Translations under genes and position numbers: made by a program
Notes under the pieces: model-generated
The model's database searches: none
What the model saw: only the letters and a program-made list of their open reading frames with translations
What the model was told of the DNA's origin: nothing
Shown here: piece after piece, positions 34,316 to 42,356 of the stretch
Numbering within the stretch: the stretch's first letter is position 1
Layout of the letters: each line of letters begins with the position of its first letter
Origin: Oceanobacillus sp. FSL K6-2867
GTDB taxonomy: Bacteria > Bacillota > Bacilli > Bacillales > Amphibacillaceae
DNA: 64,000 bases
NCBI RefSeq assembly: GCF_037963145.1
Contig: NZ_CP150144.1
Span: 2,418,001-2,482,000, forward strand
Reading direction: 5' to 3'

Positions 34316-34912
34316 ATGGAGCCTGTACAAATTATCAGTGTTTCTATGATTGTTTTCGGTTTTCTTGTTTATTTTCTTATATCCAAAATCATGACGGAAA
34401 AAGCAAAGGTACAAAGCTGCATACAGGATTGTTCTATATATGCATCGTATATTCAACAGCCTGAATTGCCTGGTAGTTTAACGAATGAAGGTCCATCTTT
34501 TATAAAATGGACAAGTGAAGGAGTACAAGCAAAGCAACTGCAGGATATGAATCCAATGGGTGCATTTCGATTGGTAGGTTCTATCATAAATGGCGGTGAA
34601 ATAGATGCCCATCTAAATGAGTTTTATTTCCCTTATCAAGAGATCCAGAGTATCCGCCGAGTTGTTCACCTAAGAAGTAAACAGGGAGAGGGCGGCGGGC
34701 AATATAGTCACCTTATTGAAATAAACGGAAAACACAATCAAGTTGTATATGGCATCGAATCGATGGATGTGAAAAAGCTCGCGGAATTAATTAATGCCTG
34801 CTTGTATTTCAATCAAGACATTCAGATAGACAAAGTGATGATGGATATTCTTATAGACCGGAAAGTTCCGAGATTGTATGCCTCGAAGAAATTGGCAAGG
34901 AGATTGGATTGA
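34316..34912 (+). CDS. Membrane-anchored protein of unknown function in the phn locus
   Basis: A 198-residue protein with a single N-terminal membrane span (about 5-24) and a cytosolic domain that includes LNEFYFPYQEIQSIRRVVHL and a late helical part. The ribosome site is a run of seven G. It starts 13 bp after the phnF-like gene and may be co-transcribed with it. I recognise no family and no link to phosphonate chemistry beyond location. Confidence 0.6.
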   Translation: MEPVQIISVSMIVFGFLVYFLISKIMTEKAKVQSCIQDCSIYASYIQQPELPGSLTNEGPSFIKWTSEGVQAKQLQDMNPMGAFRLVGSIINGGEIDAHLNEFYFPYQEIQSIRRVVHLRSKQGEGGGQYSHLIEINGKHNQVVYGIESMDVKKLAELINACLYFNQDIQIDKVMMDILIDRKVPRLYASKKLARRLD

Positions 34913-35036
34913 TAGTTGGTTTGAGTATTCTGAAGGATCAGGAACCGAATTGTATTTTCATATTATCCATAATTGGAATCCGCAAAGAGCAGATAAGTTA
35001 ATAGCTTGCCAACTTCATGAGGACATTAGCGAATAG
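34908..35036 (+). CDS. Possible 42-codon reading frame overlapping the previous stop (ATT start)
   Basis: A frame with protein-like composition (SEGSGTELYFHIIHNWNPQR, then ADKLIACQLHEDISE) begins with ATT at 34908, five bases after AAGGAG and overlapping the preceding TGA. A TTG at 34909 in another frame gives a 33-codon alternative. It could instead be the frameshifted tail of the gene before it. Confidence 0.3.
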   Translation: MDSWFEYSEGSGTELYFHIIHNWNPQRADKLIACQLHEDISE

Positions 35037-35038
35037 TA

Positions 35039-35077
35039 AACCAGTGGTCATTTTAAAATGGCCACTGGTTATTTTTT
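35039..35077 (+). terminator. Terminator upstream of the C-P lyase operon
   Basis: AACCAGTGGTCATTTT pairs with AAAATGGCCACTGGTT (one G-U pair) and is followed by TTTTTT. It separates the phnF transcript from phnG. Confidence 0.85.
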
Positions 35078-35195
35078 GTACTGTGCTTTTTATAGTTAAT
35101 AAGAACAGACTTGATGTCAAAATGGGAGTTTGTAAACAAATAATATACTTCTTTCCTTTCTTCTCCCATTGGTTCATATCAAAAAGTAAATAACA

Positions 35196-35223
35196 TTTAC
35201 AAAAACAATACACTCTCTTAACA
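35196..35223 (+). promoter_or_regulatory. Pho-box-like hexamers upstream of phnG
   Basis: TTTACA (35196), AATACA (35207) and TTAACA (35218) are spaced exactly 11 bp, the arrangement bound by PhoP in Bacillus (TTHACA repeats). Two of three fit the consensus. Inference. Confidence 0.35.
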
Positions 35224-35229
35224 CACAAC

Positions 35230-35245
35230 AACTTGGCGACAAGTT
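35230..35245. promoter_or_regulatory. Inverted repeat before phnG, candidate PhnF operator
   Basis: AACTTG-GCGA-CAAGTT is a perfect 6-bp inverted repeat 32 bp before the phnG start, a typical operator position for a GntR repressor. Confidence 0.45.
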
Positions 35246-35277
35246 AAGCTTGGTTTGTGAAGGAGGTCATATCGAAT

Positions 35278-35700
35278 ATGAAAAGACGGAGAAGAACAGA
35301 AATTCTTATTCAAGGTGATTCTGCATTAGCAAACAAACTTGCAGAATCCATTATAGATACCTATGACTATCGTGAAATTATTGCCCCACAGCAAGGGCTG
35401 ACGATGGTTAAAATGCGAGAGTCAGCGAAGAATTCCCTGTTTTATATGGGAGAGGTCCTAGTAACCGAAGCAAAAGCAGAAATCAAAAACTGCATTGGGA
35501 TTGGTATAGTTGTTGGGGTGAAAGACGAGCTTGCTAGAAACCTAGCGATAATTGACGCGGCATACAAAGCGAACCTCCCAGAAACAGTTGTATGGGAGGC
35601 GGAGCTAGTGGAAGCAGAAAGGCAGATTATTCAAAAACGAGCAAAAGACCAGGCGAAGCTATTTGAAACAAAGGTAGACTTCCAGACGATGGATGTTTAA
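35278..35700 (+). CDS. phnG: C-P lyase subunit PhnG
   Basis: A 140-residue protein matching PhnG by RTEIL...MRESA, FYMGEVLVTEAKAEI and GIGIVVGVKDELARNLAIID. With PhnH and PhnI it forms the core that swaps the adenine of MgATP for a phosphonate, giving ribose 1-phosphonate 5-triphosphate. The start is the ATG at 35278 with AAGGAGGT ten bases upstream. First gene of the phnGHIJKML operon; 184 bp without a gene separates it from phnH. Confidence 0.92.
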   Translation: MKRRRRTEILIQGDSALANKLAESIIDTYDYREIIAPQQGLTMVKMRESAKNSLFYMGEVLVTEAKAEIKNCIGIGIVVGVKDELARNLAIIDAAYKANLPETVVWEAELVEAERQIIQKRAKDQAKLFETKVDFQTMDV

Positions 35701-35884
35701 GAGAATGTTTATACATATTTTTTAGAGCTTAGACATCAATCATGAGGCAGATGAGCGCTTGAACGGGAGAAAATCGAATAAATTGGGTCACTCACAAATT
35801 CGAATACTAGAGATATCCAATTACTTAAATACAATTATCAAAGCTTTTATTTCCTTTTCATTAAAGTCAGACAGGAGAGATACG

Positions 35885-36484
35885 ATGGCTATTGATCACG
35901 TGCACGATTTGCAGTTTGTCTACAAAAAAATATTGGATAGTATGTCACGGCCAGGAAAAATTGCATCGCTTCAAACGTTGGCAGGCCGCAATGATTACAA
36001 TCTGCAAATGCTTGATGCAACGTTACTTACAATGATGACCCTTCTCGATCGAGAGGTGACATTTCATGTACTTATGGACAACGGACAAAACTTACCCGAA
36101 AAAATTTCGGAATATACATTAGCAACCCATACAACAATCGATAAAGCAGACTTTGTCATCGCACTAAATGGAACGCCGGAGACAGCAATTACCCGTGCGA
36201 TGGCGCGATGTAAGAAAGGGAGCTTAATCGATCCACATGCATCGGCTACATGGATCATCGAAAATGCATTTAGCGACGTACCTGAAGGTGAGCTTATGTT
36301 AACAGGCCCTGGGATAAAAGATCAAACGATGCTACAAACAGCGCTCACAACAGCTATCTGGCAGGCGAGAAATGCCTGCGTAGCGGAGTATCCATTAGGA
36401 ATTGATTTGATGTTGACAGATGACGACTTACAGGTTGTTTGCATACCTCGGACAACGAAGGTCGACATAATGGAGGTGAAATAA
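35885..36484 (+). CDS. phnH: C-P lyase subunit PhnH
   Basis: A 199-residue PhnH (MSRPGKIASL at residues 20-29, GTPETAITRAM mid, LTGPGI near 140), structurally a PLP-transferase-like fold without the cofactor. It dimerises and sits in the PhnGHIJ core complex. The ATG at 35885 follows CAGGAGAGATACG; an open extension upstream has no ribosome site and does not match the family. Confidence 0.92.
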   Translation: MAIDHVHDLQFVYKKILDSMSRPGKIASLQTLAGRNDYNLQMLDATLLTMMTLLDREVTFHVLMDNGQNLPEKISEYTLATHTTIDKADFVIALNGTPETAITRAMARCKKGSLIDPHASATWIIENAFSDVPEGELMLTGPGIKDQTMLQTALTTAIWQARNACVAEYPLGIDLMLTDDDLQVVCIPRTTKVDIMEVK

Positions 36485-37600
36485 TTGGGCTATGTGGCAG
36501 TAAAAGGTGGGACCCATGCGATTAACGCCTCCATCGAGCGTCTAACATTTGAACGGTTGAAGAATCAGGAAATCATTGAAATTGAAACGATTATGGCTAC
36601 AATGAAAAGTCTGATTGACCAAATTATGTCAGAGAGCAGTTTGTATTCCCCGTATTTGGCAGCACTTGCTATTAAACAAGCAGAGGGAAGCATGGAAGAA
36701 GCTGTCTTTTTAATGCGGGCACATCGCTCGACATTACCGAGGCTTTATTACAGCCAAGCAGTTGAATCTGAAACAATGCTTGTGGAACGACGGATCTCTG
36801 CTAGTTTTAAAGATATTCCTGGTGGGCAGATCCTTGGCGCGACAAAGGATTACACGCATCGTTTACTAGACTTTGAGCTGCTGGAGGAAGACCCTGCAGA
36901 AAATGAAGCGTGGCTATCCAACTATCAAAAAACATCAGAAGCAGTAAAAACATCCGATGAGTTAGAATTTTTTCCGAAAGTAGTAGATTACTTACGGGAA
37001 GAGGGACTATTTGAAAACTATGAAAGAGATAATACAAATCCAGTCGATATTACGAAACAAAGCATAGCGTTTCCGGCTCCACGGAGTGCTCGTTTGCAAG
37101 TGTTAACGAGAGGACAGACAGGTGCAGTGACAGCATTAGGCTATGCTTCGCTGCGAGGATATGGGCAAGTCCATCCAACTGTTGGAGAAGTGCGTGTTGG
37201 CAGCCTGCCGATCTATGTTTCGCATCCGAATGAAGGTGAGCAGGATGAGGAGGATGCATTCTATATCGGGGAAATCCAAGTAACCGAGGTCGAGTCGTTT
37301 GTTCCGGTTACAAAAAAGAACGACGCGAATGAGCAGGAACTGGAATTTGAAATAGGCTACGGTATTTGTTACGGCCAAAATGAAACAAAGGCAATTGCGA
37401 TGAGTATTTTAGATCAATGCCTGGAGCATCCAGAATCCAGTTTTCCGACACACGATGAAGAATTTGTTTTATTACATATTGATTCGGTGGAAGCGACAGG
37501 ATTTATATCGCATTTAAAACTGCCGCATTATGTTACATTCCAATCGAAATTGGATAGTATCCGTAACGTCAAGAAAGGGGGACATACAGATGAAAACTAA
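36485..37600 (+). CDS. phnI: C-P lyase nucleosidase subunit PhnI
   Basis: A 371-residue PhnI, starting at TTG with GGAGGTGAAATAA upstream and directly abutting phnH. Motifs: YVAVKGGTHAINASIERL, ERRISASFKDIPGGQILGAT and ARLQVLTRGQTGAVTALGYA. PhnI is the ribosyltransferase/nucleosidase that displaces adenine with phosphonate in concert with PhnG and PhnH. It overlaps phnJ by 11 nt. Confidence 0.93.
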   Translation: MGYVAVKGGTHAINASIERLTFERLKNQEIIEIETIMATMKSLIDQIMSESSLYSPYLAALAIKQAEGSMEEAVFLMRAHRSTLPRLYYSQAVESETMLVERRISASFKDIPGGQILGATKDYTHRLLDFELLEEDPAENEAWLSNYQKTSEAVKTSDELEFFPKVVDYLREEGLFENYERDNTNPVDITKQSIAFPAPRSARLQVLTRGQTGAVTALGYASLRGYGQVHPTVGEVRVGSLPIYVSHPNEGEQDEEDAFYIGEIQVTEVESFVPVTKKNDANEQELEFEIGYGICYGQNETKAIAMSILDQCLEHPESSFPTHDEEFVLLHIDSVEATGFISHLKLPHYVTFQSKLDSIRNVKKGGHTDEN

Positions 37601-38456
37601 ATCCCATTTTGCATTTTTTGATGAAGGGTCGAAAAAGGAAATTCGCCGATCTATTTTAAAGGCTGTTGCGATACCAGGGTACCAAGTGCCATTTGCTTCG
37701 AGAGAAATGCCGATTGCACGTGGCTGGGGAACTGGGGGATTGCAAATCACCTTATCAATTATTGGAAAAAATGACGTATTAAAAGTGATTGACCAAGGTG
37801 CAGATGAATCTGTCAATGCTGTCAGCATCAAGAAGTTAGTGCAATCGACGACTGGAGTGGAGCTTGTTGAAAGAACGCAGGAGGCAAGTATTATTCAGTC
37901 CCGACACCGGATTCCGGAAGTACCGCTAACCCCAGAGCAAATTCTCGTCTTGCAGGTTCCAGAACCAGAACCATTAAGGCGCGTCGAGAAAAGTGCATAC
38001 AAAACAAAAATCCTCCATTCGGAAAATGATTATAGTGGTGCATGGCTTATGCTATTTGAACAAATTATGAAGTACGGGAGAACGGCTACAGGGGCAGACC
38101 ATCCTGTGTACGTGAATAACCGCTATGTGATGGCGCCGAGTCCGATTCCAAGATACGATAATCCGAAAATGCATCAGTCGGAAGCATTAATTTTACTTGG
38201 TGCAGGGAGAGAAAAGAAAATTTATGCAATCCCACCTTATACGGATGTGGAGTCGCTTGCCTTTGATGACTATCCATTTGCAGTAGAAACCTTTACCGGA
38301 AAGAGCTGTCATTTATGCGGTGCGGAGGATGTCTTTTTAGATGAGTTGGTTGATCCGGCTACAAACGAAACGATCTATCAATGCAATGATACGAGCTATT
38401 GCATCGAACGGTTAAATAAGAATGAGGAAGTCGAGGTGGAGACAAGCCATGCATGA
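37590..38456 (+). CDS. phnJ: Radical-SAM carbon-phosphorus lyase PhnJ
   Basis: A 288-residue catalytic subunit that cleaves the C-P bond of ribose-1-phosphonate 5-phosphate, releasing the alkane and a 1,2-cyclic phosphate. The iron-sulfur cysteines are Cys240, Cys243, Cys265 and Cys271, in exactly the CX2CX21CX5C spacing of E. coli PhnJ. The start is the ATG at 37590, inside the end of phnI, preceded by GGGGGACATACAG. FFDEGSKKEIRRSILKAVAI is the conserved N-terminus. It overlaps phnK by 8 nt. Confidence 0.95.
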   Translation: MKTKSHFAFFDEGSKKEIRRSILKAVAIPGYQVPFASREMPIARGWGTGGLQITLSIIGKNDVLKVIDQGADESVNAVSIKKLVQSTTGVELVERTQEASIIQSRHRIPEVPLTPEQILVLQVPEPEPLRRVEKSAYKTKILHSENDYSGAWLMLFEQIMKYGRTATGADHPVYVNNRYVMAPSPIPRYDNPKMHQSEALILLGAGREKKIYAIPPYTDVESLAFDDYPFAVETFTGKSCHLCGAEDVFLDELVDPATNETIYQCNDTSYCIERLNKNEEVEVETSHA

Positions 38457-39285
38457 AGAGCCTCTATTGAAGGTAAGGAATTTACAAAAGCAGTTTGGTG
38501 ATGGATGCAGCAGGTGTAAGGAAAGACAGAACTTAGAAAAAAATTACTGTCCAAATTGCGGGACTGTCTATGCTTGTCATGATATCTCATTTGATTTATT
38601 CGCCGGGGAAATCCTTGGAATTGTCGGGGAAAGCGGCAGTGGTAAATCGACGATGATGCAATGCTTGTATTTTGATGCAGAGGTCACATCTGGGGCGGCG
38701 TACATTGATGGTGGACCAGGTTCAGCTGAACAGAATGTATTTGAACTGTCGTCCCAGCAGAAGAGGTACATTCGCAATCATCAGTATGGCATGGTCTATC
38801 AAAATCCCGTGCATGGACTAAAAATGAACTTTTCCTCGGTTGGAAATATAGCGGAAAAGCTTATTGCAGCAGGAAAGCGGAATGTATCCGAGATGGAGGA
38901 AACAAGTAAAAGCTTGCTGGAAAATGTACATATTCCACTATTTCGTATGAAGGAAGAGCCAAGAAATTTCTCGGGTGGCATGCAGCAGCGCGTGCAAATT
39001 GCCAAGGCGCTGTCAAATAACCCGCCAATTTTATTTTTAGATGAAGTAACCACTGGTCTTGATCTATCTGTGCAAGCAAATGTGCTTGATCTTATTAAAA
39101 AAATTCAACGCGAGCTTGGGATCAGCATGATTGTAGTCTCACATGACTTAGCGGTCATCCGCATGCTTGCCGACCGGACGATTGTGATGCTGAATGGTTC
39201 CATTATTGAGGAAGGTCTGACAGATCAAATTTTGGAGGATCCACAGCATGCATATACACAGCAACTGGTTTACTCATTACTTTAG
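38449..39285 (+). CDS. phnK: C-P lyase ATP-binding subunit PhnK
   Basis: A 278-residue ABC-class ATPase: Walker A GESGSGKSTMMQCLYF, signature NFSGGMQQRVQIAKAL, Walker B ILFLDEVTTGLDLS. The N-terminus has the PhnK-specific four-cysteine insert GCSRCKERQNLEKNYCPNC, a likely zinc site absent from transport ATPases. PhnK docks on the PhnGHIJ core and drives its opening. Start ATG at 38449 with GAGGTGGAGA upstream. Confidence 0.92.
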   Translation: MHEEPLLKVRNLQKQFGDGCSRCKERQNLEKNYCPNCGTVYACHDISFDLFAGEILGIVGESGSGKSTMMQCLYFDAEVTSGAAYIDGGPGSAEQNVFELSSQQKRYIRNHQYGMVYQNPVHGLKMNFSSVGNIAEKLIAAGKRNVSEMEETSKSLLENVHIPLFRMKEEPRNFSGGMQQRVQIAKALSNNPPILFLDEVTTGLDLSVQANVLDLIKKIQRELGISMIVVSHDLAVIRMLADRTIVMLNGSIIEEGLTDQILEDPQHAYTQQLVYSLL

Positions 39286-39290
39286 GGGAG

Positions 39291-39441
39291 GTTCAAAAAG
39301 TCCGGTGAAAATGACACATCGAGAGCAGTAGACTTTCTACTAAATGCCGACACGTCCTGTGTCGAACACAGAAGAAATCACATCCTGTGAAAGCCCGGTA
39401 CGGAGAGCTAAGCTGCCTCGAACTTCTCGGTCCTTTTGAAC
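39291..39441. repeat. 151-bp repeat-like element with inverted ends between phnK and phnM
   Basis: The ends GTTCAAAAAGTCC and GGTCCTTTTGAAC are complementary at 11 of 13 positions. Inside are two ACRTCCTGTG copies (39352-39361, 39380-39389) and GACAC/GTGTC. It has no reading frame and interrupts an otherwise tight operon. I believe similar elements recur in Oceanobacillus-like genomes, but I cannot search. Confidence 0.55.
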
Positions 39442-39472
39442 TTCAAGCTCTTATCTATAGGGAGGAACGTTG

Positions 39473-40657
39473 ATGGTGCAAATCATTCATAATGGAAACA
39501 TCGTAACAGAAAATGAAATTTTAGAAGGTCATGCAGTGGTTGTGATCGGTGAAACCATTCAGGAAATCATCCCGGAAGATAGACTGTCTGACTACCCGGC
39601 TGCAAAGCTGATTGATGCAGGTGGAGGATATATTTCTCCAGGGTTTATCGACATCCATTCCGATTATATTGAAGGGATTGTTTCACCACGGCCTACAAGC
39701 ATGATGGATGTCAATATCAGCTTGCGGGAGGCGGAAAAAATCTTAATCAGCCATGGGATTACGACGATGTTCCATTCGCTGTCCTTTTATCGCGAGGATG
39801 TGTTTACCCATAAACCAATGCGCTACCCGACAAATGTTCAGCGTTTAGTCGATGCGATAGATTCGACACACAATGAATTGCGCTTGATTCGCCATCGCCT
39901 GCATGCACGCTTTGAAATCGATAATATCGATGAAGTGGATCGACTTGTTGAAAATATTGAAAATGACAAGGTGCATTTATTATCCTTTATGGATCATACG
40001 CCAGGTCAAGGGCAATACAGAGATTTAGAAGTTTACCGGGAAACGTTAAAAGGCTATCGCGATATCTCTGATTCCGATGTGCAAACGATCATCGCAGAAC
40101 GCCAAAACAGCACCTTTATGACAATTGAAAAAATAAAAGAGGTTGCGGAGATCGCTTTAGGAAAGGGAATTGCCGTTGCTTCCCACGATGATGATGATGT
40201 TGCTAAGATCGATTTAGTAAAATCCTTTGGAACGACGATCAGTGAATTTCCGATTACATTGGAGGTTGCTAAAAAGGCAAAGGAAATGGGATTGCAAACA
40301 GTTGCGGGAGCTCCAAATGTGCTGCTGGGCGGCTCGCACTCAGGAAACTTATCAGCAGCAGAAGCGATCAAGCATGGCTGTATTGATATTCTTTGCAGTG
40401 ATTATTATCCGGCTGCATTACTCCATGCAATCTTCGAATTACACGAAAAACATCATTATGATTTACACGAGATATTTCGTATGGTCACGATTAATCCAGC
40501 CAGAGCGGTAAGGATGGATAATGAGACTGGCTCCATTAAGCCTGGTAAAAAGGCAGATCTTTTAATAATTGAGCGAATGGATGATGGCTATCCAATGCTG
40601 ACCATGACAATGGTGGGTGGCGCAGTTATCACGACGACGAACTACCGATTGAACTAA
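39473..40657 (+). CDS. phnM: Ribose 1-methylphosphonate 5-triphosphate diphosphatase PhnM
   Basis: A 394-residue amidohydrolase that removes pyrophosphate from the PhnGHI product so that PhnJ can act. Motifs: YISPGFIDIHSDYIEG (metal-binding HxD variant), LLSFMDHTPGQGQY, AVASHDDDD, and DILCSDYYP. The ATG at 39473 has GGGAGGAACG upstream; a TTG one codon earlier is less likely. It follows phnK with the repeat element in between. Confidence 0.93.
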   Translation: MVQIIHNGNIVTENEILEGHAVVVIGETIQEIIPEDRLSDYPAAKLIDAGGGYISPGFIDIHSDYIEGIVSPRPTSMMDVNISLREAEKILISHGITTMFHSLSFYREDVFTHKPMRYPTNVQRLVDAIDSTHNELRLIRHRLHARFEIDNIDEVDRLVENIENDKVHLLSFMDHTPGQGQYRDLEVYRETLKGYRDISDSDVQTIIAERQNSTFMTIEKIKEVAEIALGKGIAVASHDDDDVAKIDLVKSFGTTISEFPITLEVAKKAKEMGLQTVAGAPNVLLGGSHSGNLSAAEAIKHGCIDILCSDYYPAALLHAIFELHEKHHYDLHEIFRMVTINPARAVRMDNETGSIKPGKKADLLIIERMDDGYPMLTMTMVGGAVITTTNYRLN

Positions 40658-40673
40658 AGGGAGGGCAGCTAAC

Positions 40674-41393
40674 ATGACAATGCTTGACGTGAATGATTTT
40701 GGCAAGAGGTTTACAATCCATCATTTAAATAAAACAATGCAAGCAGTAGAACAGGTTAATTTTTCAATCGAGAAAGGTGAATTTATTGGGATTGTTGGTA
40801 AGAGTGGCAGCGGAAAATCGACTGTTTTAAAAAGCATTTACCGCTCTTATTTACCAGATGCGGGCGAAGTTATGTATGATTCTGCACGGTTTGGAAGGAT
40901 TGATTTATGCAAAGCAACGGAAAGACAAATGCTTTACTTAAGGAAATATGAGATCGGTTATGTGTCCCAATTTTTAAATGTGATGCCACGAACGACATCC
41001 AGACAGCTTGTGGAAAAGGCGCTCCTTGAGATGGGAGAAACCGAATCGCTTGCACAGATTGAGGCGGAAAAGGCACTTACCCATTTTGAATTGGACCCAA
41101 AACTATGGGATACGTACCCGAACACTTTTTCTGGTGGAGAAAAGCTGCGATTAAATATTGCGATGGCAACGGTAAAAAAACCAAGACTCTTATTACTTGA
41201 TGAGCCGACCGCAAGCTTGGATTATCAGTCAAAGCTAAAGGTACGGCAAATTATTGAAAAATTAAAAGCGAATGGTACAACGCTTGTAGGGATTTTTCAT
41301 GATATTGAATTTATGGAGGGACTCTGCGATAAGGTTTACGATATGCGGGCTGGTAAGCTTCTTGCTGGAGCAGGTGTGGCAAATGAAAGCTGA
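40674..41393 (+). CDS. phnL: C-P lyase ATP-binding subunit PhnL
   Basis: A 239-residue ABC-class ATPase: Walker A GKSGSGKSTVLKSIYR, signature TFSGGEKLRLNIAMA, Walker B LLLLDEPTASLDYQS. PhnL binds on top of PhnK in the C-P lyase complex. The signature NTFSGGEKLRLN and VSQFLNVMPR are as in PhnL proteins. The ribosome site is GGGAGGGCAGCTAAC. It overlaps the next gene by 11 nt. Confidence 0.92.
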   Translation: MTMLDVNDFGKRFTIHHLNKTMQAVEQVNFSIEKGEFIGIVGKSGSGKSTVLKSIYRSYLPDAGEVMYDSARFGRIDLCKATERQMLYLRKYEIGYVSQFLNVMPRTTSRQLVEKALLEMGETESLAQIEAEKALTHFELDPKLWDTYPNTFSGGEKLRLNIAMATVKKPRLLLLDEPTASLDYQSKLKVRQIIEKLKANGTTLVGIFHDIEFMEGLCDKVYDMRAGKLLAGAGVANES

Positions 41394-42189
41394 TTTACAT
41401 GTGCATAGCACGTATTCGGATGGATCGGATTCGATTGAGGAAGTAATGCGTGAAGCACAATTGAATGGTGTAACACATCTTAGCTTTGTGGATCATGATA
41501 CGACAGCTGGATTGCTGGAAGCACAGCGATTGGGAGAGCATTACGGAATTATAATCATTCCTGGCATTGAGATTTCCGCATATGACTTTAAGCGAAATCG
41601 TAAAGTGCATATTCTTGGATATAACTATCAGCCAAATGCAGGTCATATCAAACAGCTTTGTAATCCGCTCTTAAAACGTCGTCATGCACACACGCTTTGG
41701 CAAATCGAGCAGATACGCCAAGCTGGCTATTCGCTCGATGTAACAACAATCATTGAAGCGGCAAAGCCGAGTGAAACGGTTTATAAGCAGCATGTCATGC
41801 AGCAGCTGACGAATGCTTCATTCTCATCCGCAGCCTATCAATCGCTTTACAGGAAGCTCTTTAAAGGAGATGGCCCGGCAGCTGGAGATATTGAATATGC
41901 TGATGCGTTTGATGCTGTCCATGCAGTGGTTGCTGATGGAGGTGTTGCTGTCGTTGCACATCCTGGGCAATTGGATTCTTATGATCTGATACCAGAGCTT
42001 GCAGAAATAGGATTAGCGGGGATTGAACGTAATCATATGGACCATGATGAACAGGACGTACTAATGGTTGAAGCATTAGCAGAACGCTATCAGTTGCTGA
42101 TGACTGGCGGAACTGACTATCATGGTTCATTTGGAACACATATTCAGGTAGGAGATATAACAAGTCAGATCAGTCCATTGTTTAGATAG
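41383..42189 (+). CDS. PHP-domain phosphoesterase in the PhnP position (PhnPP-like)
   Basis: A 268-residue PHP amidohydrolase: MKADLHVHSTYSDGSD (metal His pair), VDHDTTAG, IIPGIEIS, VAHPGQLDSY and GTDYHGS supply the three-metal site. E. coli uses PhnP (a metallo-beta-lactamase fold) to open the cyclic ribose phosphate made by PhnJ; some bacteria use a PHP enzyme described as PhnPP instead. No phnP or phnN is in the window, so this protein is the probable replacement. Start ATG at 41383, within the end of phnL, with a GGAGCAGGTG site. Confidence 0.85.
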   Translation: MKADLHVHSTYSDGSDSIEEVMREAQLNGVTHLSFVDHDTTAGLLEAQRLGEHYGIIIIPGIEISAYDFKRNRKVHILGYNYQPNAGHIKQLCNPLLKRRHAHTLWQIEQIRQAGYSLDVTTIIEAAKPSETVYKQHVMQQLTNASFSSAAYQSLYRKLFKGDGPAAGDIEYADAFDAVHAVVADGGVAVVAHPGQLDSYDLIPELAEIGLAGIERNHMDHDEQDVLMVEALAERYQLLMTGGTDYHGSFGTHIQVGDITSQISPLFR

Positions 42190-42206
42190 TTTGAATTTTC
42201 TTAAGT

Positions 42207-42263
42207 TACTATTAAAACATTGTAAATAGACCTTTTTTCCAGGAAAATTATGTTTTAATAGTA
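42207..42263. terminator. Hairpin with 14-bp perfect arms between the lyase genes and phnD
   Basis: TACTATTAAAACAT (42207-42220) and ATGTTTTAATAGTA (42250-42263) flank a 29-nt loop that itself contains TTTTTT. It may reduce read-through or set the ratio between lyase and transporter genes. Confidence 0.5.
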
Positions 42264-42356
42264 GCTGTGCAGGTAGGGGTTAAATTAAAAGTCAACAATC
42301 CTTTAACAATGCTTATGCTGCACATCTAAATTTTTAAGGAGAAGGAGAACTCATTC

